From Clostridia bacterium (lineage in GTDB: Bacteria > Bacillota > Clostridia > Christensenellales > QALW01), in the NCBI GenBank assembly GCA_017502165.1, contig JAFVVO010000019.1:1-64000 (forward strand): a stretch of 64,000 bases of DNA, written 5' to 3'. Below the pieces are notes generated by a model. That model saw only the letters and a program-made list of their open reading frames with translations, did not search any database and had not been told where the DNA came from. Within the stretch, counting starts at the first letter, position 1. Each line of letters opens with the position of its first letter. Below are positions 42,818 to 50,988 of this stretch, piece after piece. Both the position numbers and the translations under genes were made by a program.

Positions 42818-43357
42818 TTATTTTTCTTCTGAATTATTCCTTTTGACCAGCGGAATAAGGTCAAGGCGGACAATGCCTACAACAACTGAAACAAGAGAGA
42901 AGCCCTCACAAAGAACTCCCGCATAGGAAGAAACAAGTAAATTGTATGCTAAAAGCGCACTGCAGGCAACAAGCATGGCAATGCGGATAAACGTGGTGCT
43001 TTTATTACCGTAGGCTACGGTGGAGAGTACCTTTGCAAGAATAACTAAAATACTTACCCAGCCCTGAAAGGTAAAAATTCCAAGAATGACTGCAAGAGCG
43101 CAAAAGATGATAATCAGCGGGCGCGTATCTCTTTCTTTTTCTACCTGATGGGCAAAAAGAAAATTCCGTCCGCAATTAAGCAGGTTAATGGCGGCGCCCG
43201 TGTAAGCGCCTAACAAAACGTATTGCAGTGCAAAAATAAATTCGTGCAGTGAATGGAAAAATAAAATCCACTTATGTTTTTTGCATTGAAAAGCGATTAC
43301 ACTGCAGATAATTCCCACAACACCTACGGCTTGGGTAAAGATTTCAAAATCCGTCAT
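42818..43357 (-). CDS. YgjV-family inner-membrane protein
   Basis: Encodes 179 residues from ATG 43355-43357 (TTGGAG upstream, which makes the upstream TTG unlikely as a start). Five or six hydrophobic helices; GVVGIICSVIAFQCKKHKWI and NLLNCGRNFLFAHQVEKER match the YgjV/Imp family. Function unknown. It lies 27 bases upstream of the PHP gene on the same strand, so the two may be cotranscribed. Confidence 0.85.
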   Translation of the reverse strand: MTDFEIFTQAVGVVGIICSVIAFQCKKHKWILFFHSLHEFIFALQYVLLGAYTGAAINLLNCGRNFLFAHQVEKERDTRPLIIIFCALAVILGIFTFQGWVSILVILAKVLSTVAYGNKSTTFIRIAMLVACSALLAYNLLVSSYAGVLCEGFSLVSVVVGIVRLDLIPLVKRNNSEEK

Positions 43358-43476
43358 TAAAAACTCCAATTAAAACTTTTTCGTGATATATAATAGCATA
43401 AAGCAGGTTATTTTGCAATAATATTCGGCGCAAAAAAATGTGATAAAATGCCGAAAACTCAAAGGAAGGGTTGCAA

Positions 43477-43732
43477 ATGCCTAATATATTTGATATAATA
43501 AATGCACTATATGTAAAAATATAAAACAGAAAAGATAAAGCAGTCGTAAAGACCGCAATATGCTTTTTGTAAAAATCGGTACGGTTTCTATGTTCCTTTC
43601 CGGTGCAATAATGCTTATTTTAGGCTGCTTCTTCCGTCCTACCGAAACGGAATATGATTTACGGAAGCTCACGGTATGGTTATTTCACTGCCCGTTGATA
43701 CGGTTAAGGGACTTAATAAGGATTCACAGTAA
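43477..43732 (+). pseudogene. decayed small membrane-protein gene
   Basis: A Shine-Dalgarno site AAAGGAAGG and ATG 43477 open a 15-codon frame (MPNIFDIINALYVKI) that stops at 43522. A second coding-like piece at 43560 (MLFVKIGTVSMFLSGAIMLI) holds a membrane helix and then loses frame; a third frame ends EAHGMVISLPVDTVKG and stops at 43730-43732. The three pieces follow each other in order, as expected from one gene with an in-frame stop and a frameshift. TGATAAAAT upstream may be its -10. No family was recognised. Confidence 0.45.
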
Positions 43733-43746
43733 GAGAGGAAGAAAAT

Positions 43747-44478
43747 ATGTTTAACGCAGAAAAAATAAAAAACGATTGCGTAGCGTGGATACGCGAATTC
43801 TTTGATAAAAACGGCAAGGGTTGTAATGCGGTAGTGGGCATTTCAGGAGGAAAGGATAGCTCCGTTGTAGCCGCTCTTTGTGTTGAAGCTCTTGGCAAAG
43901 ACAGAGTTATCGGCGTGCTTATGCCCTGTGGTGAGCAACATGATATAGATTGTGCATATTCCTTAGTAAATCATTTGGGAATCAAGCATTACGTGGTAAA
44001 TATTTTTGATGCTTTAGAGGGCTTAAAGAAAAATTTGCCTGCTGAGCTTGAGCTTACAAGCGTTACGCTTAACAACCTGCCTCCCAGAATCCGTATGACT
44101 ACGCTTTACGCAGTTTCACAAAGCTGTAACGGCAGAGTTGCCAACACCTGCAACCTTTCGGAAGACTGGGTAGGCTATTCCACCAGATACGGCGATTCGG
44201 TAGGCGATTTCAGCCCCCTTTCACGCCTTACGGTGCAGGAAGTAAAGGAAATAGGTCATCTGCTTGGCTTGCCCGAAGAATTGGTTGAAAAGACGCCCAT
44301 TGACGGTCTTTGCGGTAAAACAGATGAAGATAATCTTGGCTTTACCTATGCGGAGCTGGATAGATATATCCGCACGGGCGAAATCGAAGATGAAGAAAAG
44401 AAAAAGCTGATAGATGCAAAGCATAAGGCAAATCTGTTCAAGCTTGAGCTGATGCCCTGCTTTGAGCCTGAAATTTAA
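43747..44478 (+). CDS. nadE: ammonia-dependent NAD synthetase
   Basis: Encodes 243 residues, the size of NadE without the glutaminase domain. The PP-loop VVGISGGKDSSVVAALC and the motifs NNLPPRIRMTTLYA, VANTCNLSEDWVGYSTRYGD and PIDGLCGKTDEDNLGFTY are intact. It adenylates nicotinate adenine dinucleotide and amidates it with ammonia. AGAGAGGAAG precedes ATG 43747. A terminator follows, so it is probably monocistronic or was coupled to the decayed gene upstream. Confidence 0.95.
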   Translation: MFNAEKIKNDCVAWIREFFDKNGKGCNAVVGISGGKDSSVVAALCVEALGKDRVIGVLMPCGEQHDIDCAYSLVNHLGIKHYVVNIFDALEGLKKNLPAELELTSVTLNNLPPRIRMTTLYAVSQSCNGRVANTCNLSEDWVGYSTRYGDSVGDFSPLSRLTVQEVKEIGHLLGLPEELVEKTPIDGLCGKTDEDNLGFTYAELDRYIRTGEIEDEEKKKLIDAKHKANLFKLELMPCFEPEI

Positions 44479-44510
44479 CAGAGGCATTGCAACGCAAATC
44501 AAGATATAAT

Positions 44511-44546
44511 AAACCCCGAAAAAGAATTTGCTTTTCGGGGTTGTTT
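44511..44546. terminator. bidirectional terminator
   Basis: AACCCCGAAAA pairs with TTTTCGGGGTT. It lies between nadE (plus) and the ABC transporter gene (minus). Confidence 0.8.
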
Positions 44547-44560
44547 TGTGCTATGTAATA

Positions 44561-46285
44561 TTAAATTTTATAAAGGGAAGCGTATAAGCCGTTTTTGGCA
44601 ATAAGCTCCTGATGGGTGCCTTCCTCCACGATGCCCTCGTTTGTTAAAACGAGAATTCTGTCAGCAGATTTAACGGTGGTAAGGCGGTGGGCAATGGTAA
44701 GGGTTGTTCTGCCCTTGGCAAGCTTTTCTAAGGATTCCTGAACTAATTGCTCGCTTTCGTTATCAAGGGAGCTTGTGGCTTCGTCAAGAATTAAAATCGG
44801 AGGATTTTTAAGGAAAACTCTTGCAATGGAAATGCGTTGCTTTTGTCCGCCCGAAAGCTTTACGCCACGTTCGCCAACGTAGGTGTCGTAGCCGTTGGGA
44901 AGCGTCATAATAAAATCGTGGGCGCCTGCCAGCTTTGCCGCTTCGATTATGTCCTCTTCCTTTGCGCCGGGGAGACCGTACTCAATATTTTCGCGCACGG
45001 AGCCTGAGAAAAGGTACACGTCCTGCTGAACGATACCGATGTTTTTGCGCAGGGAATCTAAAGTAACGGAACGGATATCCCGATTATCTACTAAAATCTG
45101 TCCCTCTGTTAATTGATAGAAGCGGGGGATAAGGTTGCAAACGGTGGTTTTGCCTGAGCCTGAAGGGCCTACAAGAGCCACGTTTTCACCCTTTTTAATG
45201 TGAAGGTTTATGTTTGTTAAAACGTTGGAAAGGTCCTCACCGTAGGCAAAGGACGCATCCTTAAAGGTGATTTCTCCCTCAACGCGCTCTAATGTTTCAG
45301 CGTCGGGAGAATCCTGAATTTCAGGAACGGTGTCAACTATTTCTGCAAAGCGCTCAATACCCGTCATACCTCTCTGGAACTGCTCGGCAAATTCAACTAT
45401 TCTTCTGATAGAAACTAAAAGTGTTGAAACGTAAAGCAGATAGGCAACGAACACGGGCACGTCTATCAAACCGTTTATTAAGAAGATGGCGCCTGCAACA
45501 ATTATCACTATATACATAAAGCCTTCAAAGAATCTTGTGGAAGATTGGAAGCCTGCCATATAATGATAAACTTTACTTTTAACTGCAAGGAATTTATTGT
45601 TGCCTTCAGTGAATTTTTCAATTTCAATGTTTTCGTTAGCAAAGGATTTTACCACGCGCATGCCTAAAAGACTGTCTTCAACCTGGGAATTAAGCTCGCC
45701 TACGGTTTTTCTTGATTCTCTGAAGCCCGCCTTCATTCTTCTGTTAAAGAAGGTAAGCACCACAAGCATTATGGGAATAAGTCCAAACAGAATAAGCGTA
45801 AGGGGCACGTTGAAGGTGCAAAGAATAATAAAGGAAGCCACTATTTTGATGCCTGCAATTAAAAATTCCTCGGGGCAATGGTGGGCAAACTCCGTTACGT
45901 CAAAAAGGTCACTGGTAATGCGCGACATTATCTGACCGATTTTCGTGTTATCATAATAGGAGAAGGAAAGCTTTTCTAAATGAGAAAAAAGGTCACGGCG
46001 CATATCCGTTTCTATCTTCGTGCCCATTATGTGACCGATTGCCGCCATATAATAGTTGGCGGCGGTGTCAATAAGACGCAGGGCAAGATAGATCGCACCT
46101 GCAATCAAAATAAAATTAAGTGTAAGGCTTCCGCCCGTGGCGCGAGCAGAAATTTCCTTAACAATCAAGGGGAAAATAAGCTCGCAGCCCGTAGTCATAC
46201 AAGCACAGAAAAGGTCGAATACAAGCGTGCTTACGTATGGCTTATAATAGGGCAAAAATCGTTTAATTAAAGAATTAGTTTTCAT
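44561..46285 (-). CDS. ABC transporter, fused permease and ATPase (exporter type)
   Basis: Encodes 574 residues. Six membrane helices lie in residues 1-310, then the nucleotide-binding domain with Walker A VALVGPSGSGKTTVCNLIPR, the Q-loop VQQDVYLF, signature LSGGQKQRISIARV, Walker B ILILDEATSSLD and the H-loop IAHRLTTV. The type IV exporter fold (MsbA/LmrA-like) acts as a dimer; no partner half-gene is adjacent, so it is probably a homodimer. The substrate (lipid, peptide or drug) cannot be inferred. Confidence 0.93.
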   Translation of the reverse strand: MKTNSLIKRFLPYYKPYVSTLVFDLFCACMTTGCELIFPLIVKEISARATGGSLTLNFILIAGAIYLALRLIDTAANYYMAAIGHIMGTKIETDMRRDLFSHLEKLSFSYYDNTKIGQIMSRITSDLFDVTEFAHHCPEEFLIAGIKIVASFIILCTFNVPLTLILFGLIPIMLVVLTFFNRRMKAGFRESRKTVGELNSQVEDSLLGMRVVKSFANENIEIEKFTEGNNKFLAVKSKVYHYMAGFQSSTRFFEGFMYIVIIVAGAIFLINGLIDVPVFVAYLLYVSTLLVSIRRIVEFAEQFQRGMTGIERFAEIVDTVPEIQDSPDAETLERVEGEITFKDASFAYGEDLSNVLTNINLHIKKGENVALVGPSGSGKTTVCNLIPRFYQLTEGQILVDNRDIRSVTLDSLRKNIGIVQQDVYLFSGSVRENIEYGLPGAKEEDIIEAAKLAGAHDFIMTLPNGYDTYVGERGVKLSGGQKQRISIARVFLKNPPILILDEATSSLDNESEQLVQESLEKLAKGRTTLTIAHRLTTVKSADRILVLTNEGIVEEGTHQELIAKNGLYASLYKI

Positions 46286-46418
46286 AAAACCGCCTAAAAA
46301 TAAAATAGTTACATATATTATAAATTCAAAAGAATAAAATGTAAAGTGTAAAACAGTTGAAAATTTGTCATTAAGGGTGTATAATACATTTATTAAAGCA
46401 TATTTTTAGGTGAGGAAA

Positions 46419-46667
46419 ATGAAAAAACGGATTCTTAGCTTAATTTTAGCATTTATACTCTGCTTTACAGTTGCTTCTGTAGGTGTTTACGGAGAGGAAG
46501 CAGAAAATAATCTTTCCCGGCAGGCTGAGGAAGAAACAGAAGAAAAACAGATTCCCTATATCGGAATTGCTCTTATGGTTATATCTTTCTCTGCCGCCGC
46601 AATTTTGGCTATAAGAAAAATTAAAGGAATAACTGACGCCGAAGAAGAAAAAACCGACTCAAAATGA
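46419..46667 (+). CDS. small secreted or membrane peptide
   Basis: Encodes 82 residues from ATG 46419 (AGGTGAGGA upstream). A signal peptide (MKKRILSLILAFILCFTVAS, ending near VYG) precedes a Glu-rich linker, a second helix (about 48-65) and a charged tail. It would be exported and anchored by the second helix. No family was recognised. The terminator begins inside its last codons. Confidence 0.7.
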   Translation: MKKRILSLILAFILCFTVASVGVYGEEAENNLSRQAEEETEEKQIPYIGIALMVISFSAAAILAIRKIKGITDAEEEKTDSK

Positions 46668-46679
46668 GTCGGTTTTTGC
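46648..46679 (+). terminator. terminator overlapping a stop codon
   Basis: AACCGACTC pairs with GAGTCGGTT, followed by T5. The left arm codes for the last residues of the small protein (KTDSK). Confidence 0.85.
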
Positions 46680-46680
46680 G

Positions 46681-46777
46681 CATTCATTTAATTGCTTACG
46701 CATTTATTTAATTGCTTGCGTTTATGTTTGATTGCTTGCGTTTATGTTTGATTGCTTGCGCTTATGTTTAATTGTCA
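46681..46777. repeat. 20-bp tandem repeat (minisatellite)
   Basis: Four exact-length 20-bp units start at 46681, 46701, 46721 and 46741, and a partial fifth at 46761. The units at 46721 and 46741 are identical (TTTATGTTTG ATTGCTTGCG). The last partial unit overlaps the thiT stop codon. Copy number is likely to vary between strains. Confidence 0.9.
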
Positions 46778-47460
46778 GCAATTTGCTTTTTAGTAGCGCG
46801 CTTAAACAATTTTTTAATTGCGGGGATAGAAATTAGTACGAAGCAGGGAATAGCGTCAATCAACACAAAGGAGTTGTATGAGAGGCTGTATGTGATGTTT
46901 GCCCAGAGAGGACTGCCTGCATCGCCCCAGAACACGAAGCCTGCAATAAAGTGGCAGATGTATCGGGCGAGGACACCTAAGGCAAAGCCGGCATAAACGT
47001 TAAAGTTTTTGTATTTAGTGCTGAAAACACCGGAGAGAGTTCCAAGGAGAGTAAAGGGCAGAATGTAGTCAAAGGCAAACTGCAGGGGAGTAAGGAAATA
47101 AGAGCCTTGAATTATCTGCAAAAGTGAATAAACTAGGCCTGCAAGGGTGCCCCAGATGGGTCCTGCCATATAGCCGTAGGCAAGCATTGGGAACATACTT
47201 GCTACTGTTACCGCACCGCCTTGGGGAAGGTCAATAATCTTGAAAAATGAAAGCACGTAAGCAAGGGCAATGCAAATTGAGCCAAGAGTGAGCTTACGGG
47301 TATCCCATTTGAGTCCGCCGGTCTTTTTGTTAATGAGCATAAGCACAACAAAAATGAGAACGCAGACAAGAATTGATACGCCCACGGTGATAAGGTTCAT
47401 CTCTTTCAGACTTTCTAAAAGAGCATCAAGGGAAAAGAGTGACAAAAATTGAAGTGACAT
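46768..47460 (-). CDS. thiT: ThiT, substrate-binding membrane subunit of an ECF thiamin transporter
   Basis: Encodes 230 residues from ATG 47458-47460 (AGGAAGTG upstream). Six or seven helices; LTLGSICIALAYVLSFFKII, PQGGAVTVASMFPMLAYGYM and GPIWGTLAGLVYSLLQIIQG are the ThiT signatures, with the thiamin-contacting aromatic residues in the later helices (FVFWGDAGSP; YSLSYNSFVLIDAIPC). It binds thiamin and works with the shared ECF ATPases and EcfT encoded elsewhere. A TPP riboswitch lies directly upstream. The first 65 residues include an extra helix (NLITVGVSILVCVLIFVVLM) beyond the core. Confidence 0.95.
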   Translation of the reverse strand: MSLQFLSLFSLDALLESLKEMNLITVGVSILVCVLIFVVLMLINKKTGGLKWDTRKLTLGSICIALAYVLSFFKIIDLPQGGAVTVASMFPMLAYGYMAGPIWGTLAGLVYSLLQIIQGSYFLTPLQFAFDYILPFTLLGTLSGVFSTKYKNFNVYAGFALGVLARYICHFIAGFVFWGDAGSPLWANITYSLSYNSFVLIDAIPCFVLISIPAIKKLFKRATKKQIADN

Positions 47461-47478
47461 ATTAACACTTCCTTTCTG

Positions 47479-47611
47479 AAAAATTAAACCGTATATCATA
47501 GGGATATACGGTTCAAATTCAGACCAAAGCTTCCCTACGGTAGGATTATCTACACAGGTTTAATGGGTTTAGCTAAAAAGCAATCTCAGCCCCGAAGGAC
47601 TCCCCAAGCTG
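47479..47611 (-). promoter_or_regulatory. TPP riboswitch (THI box) with terminator
   Basis: On the minus strand the aptamer runs 47611 to 47526: GGGGAGTCC, GGCTGAGA, then GATAATCC and CGTAGGGAAGC, with P1 formed by AGCTT and AAGCT. The expression platform is a terminator, AACCGTATATC with GATATACGGTT (47487-47513) and a T run. Bound thiamin pyrophosphate should favour termination and switch thiT off. Confidence 0.95.
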
Positions 47612-47628
47612 ATATACAGTTTTAACTA

Positions 47629-47675
47629 ATTATAGCACAATTATTGTTGAAGTCAAGAGAAATCTGTGATAAAAT
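47629..47675. promoter_or_regulatory. back-to-back promoters with overlapping -35 boxes
   Basis: Minus strand: TTGACT (47656-47651) and TATAAT (47634-47629), driving the riboswitch and thiT. Plus strand: TTGAAG (47647-47652), 17 bp, TAAAAT (47670-47675), driving the TIM-barrel gene. The two -35 boxes share two base pairs, so the polymerases should compete. Confidence 0.65.
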
Positions 47676-47704
47676 AAAAGCAGAAATGAATTTAGGAGTA
47701 AAAA

Positions 47705-48487
47705 ATGAAAATAGGTATTTCCACCGCCTCAATGTACGGCAAAAAATATACCGAAGAGGCACTTGAATATTTTGCAAAGAATAACGTTGAATGTGCGGAA
47801 GTTTTTTTGTCATCCTTTTCCGAATACACGGAGGATTTCGGCAAAAAACTTCTCGATAATAAGGGCAACGTTGAAGTTTGCTCAATACATACCCTCAACA
47901 GTCAGTTCGAGGGTCAGCTCTTTTCCCGCTCTGAAAGGCAATATGCGGATGCTCTTGAAATCTTTAAGGGAGCTTTGAGGATTGGCGAAATGCTCTCCGC
48001 AAAGCTTTACGTGCTTCACGGTCCCCAACAGATGAAATATACCAAGTACGTAACCAATTACGAATTCTTTGGTCAGAGAACGGCTGAACTTGCTAAAATA
48101 TGCCGTGATTACGGACTTATGCTCACTTGGGAAAATGTGCATTGGACGCATTATAACCATTCTTCCTTTATGGAGAAGCTGCTTCCTTATTGCCAAGAGC
48201 CCATTGGCTGCACTCTTGACATAAAGCAGGCGGCTCAAAGCGACGAAACGGTAGATAAATATATTTTCGATATGCAGGGAAGAATTAAAAACGTACATAT
48301 CGTTGATTTTGATCAAGACGGAAGACTTGTTTTGCCCTGCAGAGGATATTACGATTATAACAAGCTCTTTGACCGCATAGGCGCTTTTGATGGCTCTGTA
48401 ATGATAGAGGTTTACGACGGTTGTTATAAATATCCCGAAGAATTGATTGAAAGTTATAACGAATTTGTTAAAAAATATAAAATATAG
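47705..48487 (+). CDS. sugar isomerase/epimerase-like TIM-barrel protein
   Basis: Encodes 260 residues of the xylose isomerase-like TIM-barrel superfamily (AP_endonuc_2). The start MKIGISTASMYGKKYTEEAL, ECAEVFLSSF, then KLYVLHGPQQ, LTWENVHW, PIGCTLDIKQA and VMIEVYDG supply the conserved His and Glu metal ligands in order. Members isomerise or epimerise sugars or inositols; the exact reaction is unknown. ATTTAGGAG precedes the ATG. It is transcribed away from thiT from an overlapping promoter. Confidence 0.82.
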   Translation: MKIGISTASMYGKKYTEEALEYFAKNNVECAEVFLSSFSEYTEDFGKKLLDNKGNVEVCSIHTLNSQFEGQLFSRSERQYADALEIFKGALRIGEMLSAKLYVLHGPQQMKYTKYVTNYEFFGQRTAELAKICRDYGLMLTWENVHWTHYNHSSFMEKLLPYCQEPIGCTLDIKQAAQSDETVDKYIFDMQGRIKNVHIVDFDQDGRLVLPCRGYYDYNKLFDRIGAFDGSVMIEVYDGCYKYPEELIESYNEFVKKYKI

Positions 48488-48497
48488 CGGTTTAGTA

Positions 48498-48526
48498 TTG
48501 ACTTTGAAAAGTGTAGTTGATAAAAT
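48498..48526 (+). promoter_or_regulatory. promoter
   Basis: TTGACT, 17 bp ending in TGA, TAAAAT. Confidence 0.8.
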
Positions 48527-48578
48527 ATCTAATGTGTAAAAGGCGCAAAAGCGTTCTTAAAATAAAGGAGAAATCACA

Positions 48579-50450
48579 ATGAAATGCAAATTAACTGCTG
48601 AAAGCATCACTTCTTTTGTTGGCGACGTTGTTCCGCTTCGTCTTGTTGCCGACGGGGATATTACTCAGGCTGATATTAAGTGGTCAGTTGATTCTGATAA
48701 GGTTCAGCTTCGTAAATTTACTGCCGCAAGATACCATGGAACAATTTTTAATGATGTGGATAATGACAGATATTTAGATAGCAAATATTTTGACAGAGTG
48801 CTTCTTACCTTGCTTGATGCAGGGCGGGCAACCGTTACTGCAGAGCTTGACGGTGAAAAATATTCCTGCGAGATTGAAGCAACTGCACGTAAGCCTTTGC
48901 CTGACGGCAAGCTTAATTATTATATAGGCGACGTGCACGTGCACACAACTATGGAACACGTACATGAGCCCTTCTGCGTTAGGGAAAATGAGCATCCTCA
49001 GGATACCGTTGATTATATGAACGGTGACGGAAAAGGCCTTGATTTTTCAGTTATAAGCGACCACGGCTGTTGCCTTGACGACGCTTGCTTCTTTGACGGA
49101 TTCGAGGTATCGCGAAAGAACACTCCCGAGCAGGTTATTATCTTCGCGGGAAGTGAATCAGAGGTTACTGACGTAGTTAATGACAGATATGAGCTTCGCC
49201 ATAAAAACTCAGGTGAAATGGTTGTTCTTAACTCCGATGCTTATGCAAGCACAAACTCGTGGGGAGAGTTCTATTCGGAGCTTGCTCATAGCCCCTTTGG
49301 CGTCGTAACTCTTGCGCATCCTCAGATTATCGGCTCACCATTCAGCGGTAAACCGGGAATCTGGCATTTTGCCCTTGATAAAAATAATACTCCTGAATTT
49401 AAGAATGTGCTTCGTCTTGTGGAAACCGGTAACGGCGGTGACAGAGGCACAAATATTATCAACGAGTTTATGTATTCTGTCGCTCTCGACCAAGGCTTTA
49501 AGGTTTCTGTTACTTGCTCAAGTGACGCGCACAACATTCCTTGGGGTATTGATTCAATGCCCGGTAAAACCATTATTATGGCGCCTGAGAGAACAAGAGA
49601 AGCTTTCCTTTACGCAATGCGTGAAAACCGCGTTTACGCTTCTTCATCAGGCAACGTAAAGGTTTATTACACAGTAAACGGCAAAACCGCACCCTGCGTT
49701 TTAGATGAAACGAATAAATATGATTTCCATCTGGAGCTTGATTATTTCCGCGCCGACGAAACAACCGTTCCCGTTCGCTTAGAGGTAATCAGCGATTACG
49801 GCAGACGCGTTAAGATTATTGAAGGTGAAAAGATTTCAACCCTCGATTTCACGGTTGAAAGTGATACTGCAAGATATTTTTATCTGCGCTTAACCGATAT
49901 TGAAGGCAGAAAAACCTGGTCTTGTCCTGTTTACACCGGCAGAGCAACTGATGAGCCTGCAAAATCCTTGCCATGTCAGTACGTTGTAGGTAAGGAAGAA
50001 AACCTTAAGCCTATTGACAAAAAAGGCTTTACTGCAAAGGATTTAGTAACCAATACCGATGCAAGTGAGCTTATTAGTGACGACAATCAAAAGGAATGGC
50101 TCAGCACTAAGACGAATGCAGAAATAGTTATCGATATGCTCGAGGAAAAGACGATTCGCGCAGTAGGCCATTATCCAATGCTAATGCTTCAAAGCACTCC
50201 CGAAAATGTCATTAAAATGGGAGGCTTCCCTGCAGAATATGAGATTGCGGTCAGCTGTGATGGTGAAAATTACGAAAAGTGCTTCGACGGTATGATTCGC
50301 ATTTACGGCGGAGAGGTTATTTCTTCCTTTGATGCACGCAAGGCAAGATTCGTTAAGTTTACCGTTAAAAACACCGTTGGCGTTTTGTCAGGTATGAAAA
50401 AATACGAAGAAGTACCTGTCGGTATTAATGAATTAACTGTTTTTGAATAA
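48579..50450 (+). CDS. PHP-domain protein with N-terminal Ig-like and C-terminal discoidin-like domains
   Basis: Encodes 623 residues, no signal peptide. Residues 1-110 look like a BIG2/Ig-like beta domain. Residues 115-370 are a PHP metallo-domain: YYIGDVHVHTTMEHVHEP, FSVISDHGCC, GSESEVT, TLAHPQIIGS and CSSDAHNIPW keep the expected His/Asp ligands. Residues about 500-623 resemble an F5/8 type C fold (AEIVIDMLEEKTIRAVGHYP; EYEIAVSCDGENYEKCF). Such proteins (DUF3604-like) occur in glycan loci; the substrate is unknown. It shares the discoidin idea with the hydrolase at 58338. Confidence 0.78.
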   Translation: MKCKLTAESITSFVGDVVPLRLVADGDITQADIKWSVDSDKVQLRKFTAARYHGTIFNDVDNDRYLDSKYFDRVLLTLLDAGRATVTAELDGEKYSCEIEATARKPLPDGKLNYYIGDVHVHTTMEHVHEPFCVRENEHPQDTVDYMNGDGKGLDFSVISDHGCCLDDACFFDGFEVSRKNTPEQVIIFAGSESEVTDVVNDRYELRHKNSGEMVVLNSDAYASTNSWGEFYSELAHSPFGVVTLAHPQIIGSPFSGKPGIWHFALDKNNTPEFKNVLRLVETGNGGDRGTNIINEFMYSVALDQGFKVSVTCSSDAHNIPWGIDSMPGKTIIMAPERTREAFLYAMRENRVYASSSGNVKVYYTVNGKTAPCVLDETNKYDFHLELDYFRADETTVPVRLEVISDYGRRVKIIEGEKISTLDFTVESDTARYFYLRLTDIEGRKTWSCPVYTGRATDEPAKSLPCQYVVGKEENLKPIDKKGFTAKDLVTNTDASELISDDNQKEWLSTKTNAEIVIDMLEEKTIRAVGHYPMLMLQSTPENVIKMGGFPAEYEIAVSCDGENYEKCFDGMIRIYGGEVISSFDARKARFVKFTVKNTVGVLSGMKKYEEVPVGINELTVFE

Positions 50451-50452
50451 AC

Positions 50453-50484
50453 ATTAAACCCCGCAAATCTGCGGGGTTTCTTTT
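50453..50484 (+). terminator. terminator
   Basis: ACCCCGC pairs with GCGGGGT, with a T-rich tail. It ends the PHP gene. Confidence 0.85.
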
Positions 50485-50488
50485 GCAA

Positions 50489-50523
50489 GAAAAAGCCGAT
50501 AGAAAATTCTATCGGCTTTCGTT
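50489..50523 (-). terminator. terminator of the minus-strand tadA transcript
   Basis: AAAGCCGATAGAA pairs with TTCTATCGGCTTT. Confidence 0.8.
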
Positions 50524-50527
50524 TATT

Positions 50528-50983
50528 TTATTTGCGTTTTTCCTTAAAGAAAGAAGAAAGAATTTCAGCACATTCTTCTTCCATAACACCGCCTAAAACC
50601 TGTGCTCTGTGGTTAAAGCGCTCGTCGTTGCAAAGATGATAAAGGGTGGTGCAGCAGCCTGCTTTCTGGTCGTAAGCGCCAAAGACAACTCTGTCAATGC
50701 GAGAGTTTATAATTACTCCCGAGCACATAGGGCAGGGCTCCAAGGTAACAAACAGAGTGCAGCCCGTTAAACGCCAGGAAGAGAGTTTCTTTGAAGCTCG
50801 CTTCATTGCAAGAAGCTCTGCGTGAGCGGTGGGGTCCTGCTTGGTTTCCCGCTCGTTAAAGCCACGGGCAATTATTTTTCCGTCCTTGACAACCACCGCG
50901 CCAACGGGAACCTCTCCCGCCTTATAAGCGCGGTTGGCTTGCTCAAGGGCTTTTTTCATAAAGTAATAATCATCTTTAATCAT
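50528..50983 (-). CDS. tadA: tRNA adenosine(34) deaminase TadA
   Basis: Encodes 151 residues. The zinc site is complete: DPTAHAELLAM (His and catalytic Glu) and VTLEPCPMCSGVIINSRI (PCxxC). AGEVPVGAVVVKDGKIIARG is the usual N-terminal strand pair. It converts A34 to inosine in tRNA-Arg(ACG) and is essential in most bacteria. It is the last gene of a run of minus-strand genes that starts at apgM. Confidence 0.95.
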   Translation of the reverse strand: MIKDDYYFMKKALEQANRAYKAGEVPVGAVVVKDGKIIARGFNERETKQDPTAHAELLAMKRASKKLSSWRLTGCTLFVTLEPCPMCSGVIINSRIDRVVFGAYDQKAGCCTTLYHLCNDERFNHRAQVLGGVMEEECAEILSSFFKEKRK

Positions 50984-50988
50984 TTTGC

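Noticed and set aside
46681..46777. CRISPR array
   Set aside because: Contiguous 20-bp tandem units with no unique spacers; a minisatellite.
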